The notes under the pieces were generated by a model, which did no database searches, had not been told where the DNA came from, and worked only from the letters and a program-made list of their open reading frames with translations. From assembly GCF_002845275.2 (NCBI RefSeq), contig NZ_CP088149.1:2972501-3036500 (forward strand): a stretch of 64,000 nt of DNA, in the 5' to 3' direction. This document shows, piece after piece, positions 58,680 through 64,000 of the stretch (its first letter is position 1; each line of letters opens with the position of its first letter). This DNA comes from Pseudomonas sp. S06B 330 (GTDB taxonomy: Bacteria > Pseudomonadota > Gammaproteobacteria > Pseudomonadales > Pseudomonadaceae). Made by a program: the position numbers and the translations under genes.

Positions 58680-59981
58680 ATGAGTCAGACCATCGAATCC
58701 TTGCCGCTGTCTGAAGCCAGTAACAGTACCTATCGGCTCATCACTTGGCGGCTGATGCCGTTGCTCCTGGTCAGCTATATTTTCGCCCATCTGGACCGTA
58801 TCAACATCGGCTTCGCCAAACTGCAAATGAGTGCCGACCTGCAATTCTCCGACACCGTATACGGCCTCGGTGCGGGCCTGTTTTTCGTCGCCTACGCGCT
58901 GTTCGGCGTACCGGCCAATATGGTCTTGGACAAGCTTGGTCCGCGGCGTTGGATCGCCTTCATGATGGTGACATGGGGGCTTCTATCCAGCGCCATGCTA
59001 CTGATCGAAAGCGCTCAAGGTTTCTATACCCTGCGTTTTGCCCTGGGGGTGGCCGAGGCTGGTTTCTTCCCCGGTATCCTGGTCTACCTCAATCGCTGGT
59101 TCCCGGCCGAACGCCGCGCTTCGGTCACGGCACTGTTCGCCATTGCAGTGCCGATGGCCGGGGTAATCGGTGGGCCGCTCTCCGGATGGATTCTCGAACA
59201 CCTGCAAGGCACCGCCGGAATGAAAAGCTGGCAGTGGATGTTCCTTCTCGAGGGGCTTCCCGTCGTACTGCTGGGCTTGCTCGTGCTGGCACGGTTGGAC
59301 GACCGGGTAGAAGATGCTCACTGGCTTACTGAGGATCAGAAGCACGCTCTACGCCAGGCGTTACACCTTGAAGAAGCCGGCAAACAGATCAGTTCCTGGC
59401 GCGGTATCTTACGCAATTCGCAAGTCTGGTTGCTGGTGGCGATCTATTTCGCAGTGATGTTAGCGGTCAACACCCTCGCGTTCTGGATGCCCACTCTGAT
59501 CCATGGCTCGGGCATCTCTCGCGATAGCAATATTGGCCTGCTTAGCGCCCTGCCCTACCTGGCGGGCTGCTTCTTCATGGTGGCCATCGGGCGCTCCTCC
59601 GACCGTTACAAAGAGCGGCGTTGGCACCTGTGCATGCCCATTTTGATGTGTGCGCTGGGATTGACCCTGACCGGCCTACAACCGCAGTCGCCACTGTTGG
59701 TCATTGTCGGCTTGTCGATTGCAGGCATGGGGGCAAGCAGCGCGCTGCCGATGTTCTGGCAGCTACCACCGGCCTATCTGGCAGGGCCGATACTCGCCCC
59801 GGGGCTCGCCCTGATCAGCTCACTGGGAAGTGTCGCCGCGTTTGTCGCCCCCTATTTGATCGGCTGGATGCGTGATAACACGCACAGCGCCAGCCTGGCG
59901 CTGTACCTGTTGTCCCTGGTGATCGCGCTAGGCGGCGTGCTGGTACTGCGCACTTCAGCTGCCGTCGTTAATCCGCGCTGA
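58680..59981 (+). CDS. MFS transporter of the anion:cation symporter (ACS) family
   Basis: 433 aa with about 12 membrane helices. The ACS opening is LITWRLMPLLLVSYIFAHLDRINIGFAKLQ (residues 21-50), followed by GAGLFFVAYALFGVPANMVL. The central loop (about 225-265) is cytoplasmic. Members take up tartrate, phthalate, galactonate or hydroxyphenyl acids. With the porin and the Rieske oxygenase it completes an uptake and demethylation unit. It is 33 bases after the porin gene. Confidence 0.9.
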   Translation: MSQTIESLPLSEASNSTYRLITWRLMPLLLVSYIFAHLDRINIGFAKLQMSADLQFSDTVYGLGAGLFFVAYALFGVPANMVLDKLGPRRWIAFMMVTWGLLSSAMLLIESAQGFYTLRFALGVAEAGFFPGILVYLNRWFPAERRASVTALFAIAVPMAGVIGGPLSGWILEHLQGTAGMKSWQWMFLLEGLPVVLLGLLVLARLDDRVEDAHWLTEDQKHALRQALHLEEAGKQISSWRGILRNSQVWLLVAIYFAVMLAVNTLAFWMPTLIHGSGISRDSNIGLLSALPYLAGCFFMVAIGRSSDRYKERRWHLCMPILMCALGLTLTGLQPQSPLLVIVGLSIAGMGASSALPMFWQLPPAYLAGPILAPGLALISSLGSVAAFVAPYLIGWMRDNTHSASLALYLLSLVIALGGVLVLRTSAAVVNPR

Positions 59982-60033
59982 GCGCCCACCCGAGACGGGA
60001 TCGCTCTTCCTTGCTGCAACTAACTTGGTGCCA

Positions 60034-60066
60034 GGTCACCCGCTGCTGGTCAAGGGCGGGTTGACC
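60034..60066. terminator. Imperfect hairpin between convergent genes
   Basis: GGTCACCCGC (60034-60043) and GCGGGTTGACC (60056-60066) pair with one bulged base. It lies between the MFS gene and the zinc-ribbon gene on opposite strands. There is no T-run. Confidence 0.35.
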
Positions 60067-60088
60067 TTTGCCGCTGGGCTGCGCGTAC

Positions 60089-60766
60089 CTACTGCGGTGT
60101 CGCCCGAAACCAAACGCCTAGCAATCCGGCCATACCGGCTTCGAACTTAACCGCGTCTACGGTGTAAGGTGTGCCCTTGACCATTTGCTCAAACTGCTTG
60201 GGGAATTCACGGTAATCCGCTTCGGGAGAGGCAGCAGCCAAGGCAATACTGGCAAGGTCCTGGATTTGTTGCCCGGATTCTCGGGTCTCATCGCCAGACG
60301 CGTATATCGCGACGTCCAGAATCAGATCGGTGCTATGCGAGGCACGGGCAGTTACCGTCACGTGGTCGCCGAGTTTGGCTTTCCAGAGAAGACCGTCATA
60401 AACATCATGCACCGATTCATCCTCTACCCGATAAGGGCTGGCGCTTTCAATCAATAGCGCGTTAAGCCGATCACGATATTGTTCATGGGTCATCCCCAGG
60501 GATTGGGACTTAAGTACATCCCTGACCAACTTTGGTGGCGCGGATTGTTCGGCAACCGGCGCGGGCACCGAGGTGGTTGTTGCCGGTGACGCAGCGTCGC
60601 GCTGCCAACCCATATACAGCGTGAGCAGCAACAGCCCGAGGCCAATCGTGATGATTAATTTGAGTTGTTGGCGATTGTTGACGCCTGGGTATTCGCCGCA
60701 GTTCGAACAAGCATTTGCAGTGGACTCTACGGGCGCATTACACGACTTACACGGGGTGACTGCCAT
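60089..60766 (-). CDS. Zinc-ribbon membrane-anchored protein, unknown function
   Basis: 225 aa from the ATG at 60764-60766 (AAGGACG upstream). The N-terminus is a double-ended zinc ribbon (CKSCNAPVESTANACSNCGE). A single membrane helix (IITIGLGLLLLTLYMGW) follows at about residues 38-54. The soluble remainder has AMTHEQYRDRLNALLIESAS-like sequence (MTHEQYRDRLNALLIESASP). I do not recognise its family. It may be a zinc- or envelope-stress sensor. It stands alone between convergent and distant genes. Confidence 0.7.
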   Translation of the reverse strand: MAVTPCKSCNAPVESTANACSNCGEYPGVNNRQQLKLIITIGLGLLLLTLYMGWQRDAASPATTTSVPAPVAEQSAPPKLVRDVLKSQSLGMTHEQYRDRLNALLIESASPYRVEDESVHDVYDGLLWKAKLGDHVTVTARASHSTDLILDVAIYASGDETRESGQQIQDLASIALAAASPEADYREFPKQFEQMVKGTPYTVDAVKFEAGMAGLLGVWFRATPQ

Positions 60767-60956
60767 CAACAAAACGTCCTTCGTTCATCCCTGGATACCT
60801 CTGCGCAACGCTGATTGCAATCAGCAGGCTACGCACCAACGCGCAAGTGTACTAAATGCCATCACGCCAACCAAGTCGTGGCGGGCCTGACGTACCACGG
60901 TGTTCGGTTAACAACAGCAGCAGCGCCCTGTTTTCCCTGGGCGCCACCACTGGCAT

Positions 60957-62621
60957 TCATTGAGCGCTGACAGCTTCGCGTTGTGCATGCATCTCGCGTA
61001 TCAGTTTCTTGTTGATCTTGCCTACGCTGGTTTTCGGTATCTCGTCAACAAACAGTACCTGGCGTGGCACCGCCCACTTGTTCAGAGTGCCGCTATCGAC
61101 GAACTGTTGCAGATGGCGGGCCAGGGATGGTTGGTCCAGTTCAACACCCTCGACGCGCACCACTAGGGCCAACGGCTGCTCGCCCCACTGCGCATCGGCA
61201 ATGCCGACCACCGCCACCGAGTCAACGCTGGGGTGCTGGCTGATCAAACTTTCCAGTGCCACCGAGCTGATCCACTCACCCCCTGTCTTGATTACGTCCT
61301 TGATCCGGTCACGGATCTTTACTACCCCACGCGCGTCGATACAGGCCATGTCACCGGTATGCATCCAGCCACCGGCCCACAACGCCGCGCCCTGCTCGGG
61401 TTCATTCAGATAGCCCTGGGTCAGCCAAGGGGCGCGCACTACAACCTCGCCGACACTGGCGCCGTCGTGCGCCACTTCTGCGCCCTGCTCATCGACAATG
61501 CGCAGGTCCACCAGCGGGATCGGTACGCCAGCGTTGATCCGCAGTGGCACCTGCTGGTCCATCGGCAGTGCCAAATCCTCGGCGGTCAGACTGGTCAGGC
61601 TCAGCAGTGGACAGCTTTCGGACATGCCGTAACCACAGTACACCCGGATGCCGCGGCCGCTCGCCCGCGCGGCCAGACCTTGGGTCAAGGCACTGCCGCC
61701 GAGGAGCATTTTCCAGCCACTGAGGTCTGTCTGCTGGCCTTCTTCGCAATCGAGCATCATCTGCAGCAGGGTCGGTACGCAGTGGGAGAACGTCACCTGT
61801 TCTTCGCGCATCAGGCGTACCAACTGGTTTGGCTCGTAGCGGCCTGGGTAAACTTGCTTGATGCCAAGTGCGGTGGCGACATACGGCACGCCCCAGGCAT
61901 GTACATGGAACATAGGCGTGATCGGCATGTACACATCGCCCGAACGCAGCAACGGCTCGCCACCGCAGGCAGCGAAGGTCCCCAGTTCATTGAGCGTATG
62001 CAGCACCAACTGGCGATGGGTGAAATACACGCCCTTTGGGTTGCCGGTGGTACCGGTGGTGTAAAACAGCGTCGCCAGCGAGTTCTCGTCGAAGTCGGGA
62101 AACTCAAACTGGGCTTGCGCGGCAGCCAACAGCACCTCGTACTCACCCAGCATCGGCAATGTAGTGGCACAGGGCTCGGCATCGCTGAAGCGGATAAAGC
62201 CCTCAACCGTCGGCACATCACCCTGCAACTGTTCCAGCAAGGGCAGGAAGTCATCATGCACCAGCACCAGGCGATCTTCAGCATGGTTCATGGTGTAGCG
62301 GATCTGCTCGGCAGACAGGCGCACATTGACCGTGTGCAGTACCGCGCCAATCATCGGCACGGCAAAGAAACACTCCAGCGCCCGGTGGCTGTCCCAGTCA
62401 AGCAAGGCCACGGTGTCGCCGGGTTTGACCCCGGCCTGAACCAGGACATTGGCCAGGCGCTGAATGCGTTCGAGCAGGGTCGTATAGCTGTAACGTAGCT
62501 TGTCAGCGTAGACAATTTCCTGGCCGGGCTGGTAACGCACGCCGGACAGCAGCAGGCGCTTGATCAGCAGCGGGTAGCTATAAGCCCCAGGTGCCGGAGT
62601 AATGACACGAGTGTTGATCAT
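60957..62621 (-). CDS. Medium/long-chain fatty-acid-CoA ligase (AMP-forming)
   Basis: 554 aa from the ATG giving MINTRVITPAPGAYSY; the longer reading to 62810 lies inside the dehydrogenase gene. P-loop FYTTGTTGNPKG (about 190), CGYGMSESCP (A5), WMHTGDMACIDARGVVKIRDRIKDVIKTGGEW (A7-A8, around 420-450), and the catalytic lysine in KTSVGKINKKLI at the end. It activates a fatty acid for beta-oxidation. It lies 11 bases after the acyl-CoA dehydrogenase gene, so the two form one operon. Confidence 0.92.
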   Translation of the reverse strand: MINTRVITPAPGAYSYPLLIKRLLLSGVRYQPGQEIVYADKLRYSYTTLLERIQRLANVLVQAGVKPGDTVALLDWDSHRALECFFAVPMIGAVLHTVNVRLSAEQIRYTMNHAEDRLVLVHDDFLPLLEQLQGDVPTVEGFIRFSDAEPCATTLPMLGEYEVLLAAAQAQFEFPDFDENSLATLFYTTGTTGNPKGVYFTHRQLVLHTLNELGTFAACGGEPLLRSGDVYMPITPMFHVHAWGVPYVATALGIKQVYPGRYEPNQLVRLMREEQVTFSHCVPTLLQMMLDCEEGQQTDLSGWKMLLGGSALTQGLAARASGRGIRVYCGYGMSESCPLLSLTSLTAEDLALPMDQQVPLRINAGVPIPLVDLRIVDEQGAEVAHDGASVGEVVVRAPWLTQGYLNEPEQGAALWAGGWMHTGDMACIDARGVVKIRDRIKDVIKTGGEWISSVALESLISQHPSVDSVAVVGIADAQWGEQPLALVVRVEGVELDQPSLARHLQQFVDSGTLNKWAVPRQVLFVDEIPKTSVGKINKKLIREMHAQREAVSAQ

Positions 62622-62632
62622 CGCAGAATCCT

Positions 62633-64000
62633 TCACAGTTGCTCGGCGTCGAGCAGGTACAGGCTGGCGCTGCCGGCCTTGATGGTGGCGGTCAACGAGT
62701 GGATACGCGGCAACAGGCGTGCGAAGTAGAAGCGTGCAGTGCCCAGCTTGCGGGTGTAGAACTCGGCTTGCTCCGGTTGCTTGAGGGCGACATCGGCCAT
62801 CTGTGCCCACATGTAGGCATAGAGCGTGTAACCAAACACATGCAGGTATTCGACCGCCGCCGCGCCAATTTCCTGAGGGTTACCCTGTGCACGGTCCAAC
62901 ACCCAGGCGGTCAGCTCATCCAGGTTGGTCACGGCCGCCAGCAGCGGCGCGCTGAATTCAACTCGCGAACGCTCCAGCGCACTGGCGAACGCCTTGATCT
63001 GCGAGGACAGCACGCTGTAAGCGCGACCACCGTCAGCGACCAATTTGCGGCCCAAAAGGTCCATGGCCTGGATACCGTTGGTACCTTCGTAGATCTGGGT
63101 GATACGGCAATCGCGGATCAGTTGTTCCTGACCCCATTCGCGGATGTAACCGTGGCCGCCGAAAATCTGTTGGCCATGGACCGTCGTTTCCAGGCCCATG
63201 TCGGTGAGGAAGGCCTTGGCCACAGGCGTCAGCAGCGCAACCTGGGCGTCGGCGCGACTACGCTCGTCGGCGTCATCGCTGTATTTGGCCAAGTCCAATT
63301 GCAAGGCAACATAGGTGGAGAAGGCTCGCCCGCCTTCGTTCAAGGCTTTCATGGTCAACAGCATGCGCCGCACATCCGGGTGCACAACGATCGGGTCGGC
63401 AATCTGCCCGGCAGCAACCGGCCCTGTTGGTGCACGGCTTTGCAGACGCTCACGGGCGTACTCGATCGCGTTCTGATAGGAGCGCTCACCCAGCGCCAGG
63501 CCCTGGATGCCCACGCCCAGGCGTTCGTAGTTCATCATGGTGAACATGGCATTCAAGCCTTTGTTCAGGTCACCGACCAGATAGCCCGTGGCGCCATCGA
63601 AGTTCATCACGCAGGTGGCTGAAGCCTTGATCCCCATCTTGTGCTCGATGGAACCGCAGCTCACCGCGTTGGCGGCGCCCAACGAGCCGTCTGCCTCGAC
63701 CATAACCTTGGGTACCAGGAACAGCGAGATGCCCTTGGCGCCGGCCGGTGCATCGGGCAACTTGGCCAACACCAGGTGGATGATGTTTTCAGTCAGATCC
63801 TGCTCACCGCCGGTGATGAAAATCTTTGTACCGCTGATGCGGTAGCTGCCATCGGCTTGCGCCTCGGCACGGGTGCGAATCAAGCCCAGATCGGTACCGG
63901 CATGCGGCTCGGTCAGGCACATCGAGCCCGTCCAGCGCCCTTCGTACATGGCTGGCAGGTACTGTTGCTTGAGCGCTTCACTGGCGTGATTGAGCAGTGA
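62633..64000 (-). CDS. Acyl-CoA dehydrogenase (partial, start beyond the window)
   Basis: 455 codons are visible and the frame is open to the right edge, so an internal Met is not the start. SMCLTEPHAGTDLGLIRTRA, ISGTKIFITGGEQD and the FAD/acyl-CoA segments (GHGYIREWGQEQLIRDCRITQIYEGTNGIQAMDL read across 280-315) define the family. The extended C-terminal tail, ending SLYLLDAEQL, marks the long DmdC/FadE5-like type of about 600 aa. The catalytic Glu would be in QIYEGTNG. It is in operon with the acyl-CoA ligase downstream and oxidises the acyl-CoA to the enoyl form. Confidence 0.92.
   Translation of the reverse strand, partial: SLLNHASEALKQQYLPAMYEGRWTGSMCLTEPHAGTDLGLIRTRAEAQADGSYRISGTKIFITGGEQDLTENIIHLVLAKLPDAPAGAKGISLFLVPKVMVEADGSLGAANAVSCGSIEHKMGIKASATCVMNFDGATGYLVGDLNKGLNAMFTMMNYERLGVGIQGLALGERSYQNAIEYARERLQSRAPTGPVAAGQIADPIVVHPDVRRMLLTMKALNEGGRAFSTYVALQLDLAKYSDDADERSRADAQVALLTPVAKAFLTDMGLETTVHGQQIFGGHGYIREWGQEQLIRDCRITQIYEGTNGIQAMDLLGRKLVADGGRAYSVLSSQIKAFASALERSRVEFSAPLLAAVTNLDELTAWVLDRAQGNPQEIGAAAVEYLHVFGYTLYAYMWAQMADVALKQPEQAEFYTRKLGTARFYFARLLPRIHSLTATIKAGSASLYLLDAEQL

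Noticed and set aside
61233..62498. 421-codon plus-strand frame opposite the acyl-CoA ligase
   Set aside because: Antisense shadow of a gene with full AMP-ligase motifs.
1..64000. CRISPR arrays, tRNA or rRNA genes
   Set aside because: No regularly spaced short repeats, cloverleaf-like or ribosomal stretches were noticed on reading. A dedicated scan was not possible.

Overview
The window looks like the chromosome of a Pseudomonas, most likely in the putida/fluorescens lineage; the species cannot be fixed from sequence reading alone. The case rests on gene content and order: an ACR3-ArsH-GAPDH-ArsJ arsenic operon, a short LOV photoreceptor beside a MerR-type regulator with a light-type lipid operon, an FNR paralogue grouped with universal stress proteins and GNAT enzymes, an OprD porin, and Tn4652-like TnpS/TnpT proteins. 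Most of it is GC-rich and densely coded. The clear exception is about 20.0-21.75 kb, which is AT-rich. No tRNA, rRNA or CRISPR array was seen.

Layout. 1-4148 (minus): AI-2E-type membrane protein, then an outer-membrane channel, HlyD adaptor and DUF2955 inner-membrane protein forming an efflux system that runs off the left edge. 4388-8892 (minus): arsR, acr3, arsH, GAPDH, arsJ, with no arsC. 9256-14383: a divergent catabolic locus (SDR and GntR leftward; binding protein, hydroxylysine-kinase-like protein and phospho-lyase-like PLP enzyme rightward) around a perfect 18-bp palindrome. 14380-16929: a small membrane protein and a divergent TnpS/TnpT resolution pair with a recombination-core-like site between them, but no transposase. 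17285-19966: a PAS/AAA+ sigma-54 activator and an iron-type alcohol dehydrogenase preceded by a near-consensus sigma-54 promoter. 20188-21671: the AT-rich island, with a quorum-quenching-lactonase-like hydrolase and a secreted protein of unknown function, next to a truncated SDR gene.

22290-30099 is a probable light-controlled lipid regulon. A LOV protein and a cobalamin-site-lacking LitR/CarH-type MerR regulator sit beside a leftward operon (NTF2-like, SDR, FAD oxidoreductase, DUF1365, cyclopropane-fatty-acid-synthase-like, DUF2878) and near a rightward pair (chalcone-isomerase-like, DUF3833). Three promoter boxes share the geometry TRTACA-N12-TGTAYA. 30845-33229 holds a serine hydrolase and a divergent LysR regulator. 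33503-39797 is a tightly coupled run: thermostable-hemolysin family protein, AMP-ligase, haem-oxygenase-like diiron oxidase, SDR, TPR lipoprotein-like secreted protein, response regulator and histidine kinase. It is the best candidate here for an undescribed biosynthetic pathway.

39809-47887 is an oxygen/energy-stress cluster: two paralogous GNAT enzymes, two tandem-domain universal stress proteins, an RNA-processing-type metallo-beta-lactamase, a small protein, an FNR-family regulator and a DUF4010 membrane protein, with five TTGAY-N4-ATCAR boxes in the promoters. 47949-54070 (minus) encodes a periplasmic molybdenum aldehyde oxidoreductase (Mo subunit, 2Fe-2S subunit, cytochrome c) with XdhC and MobA-like maturation genes. 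A LuxR-type regulator follows, then a divergent Rieske O-demethylase-like reductase/oxygenase pair with porin and MFS transporter (55261-59981). The right end carries a zinc-ribbon protein and a fatty-acid activation pair: acyl-CoA ligase and an acyl-CoA dehydrogenase cut by the window edge.
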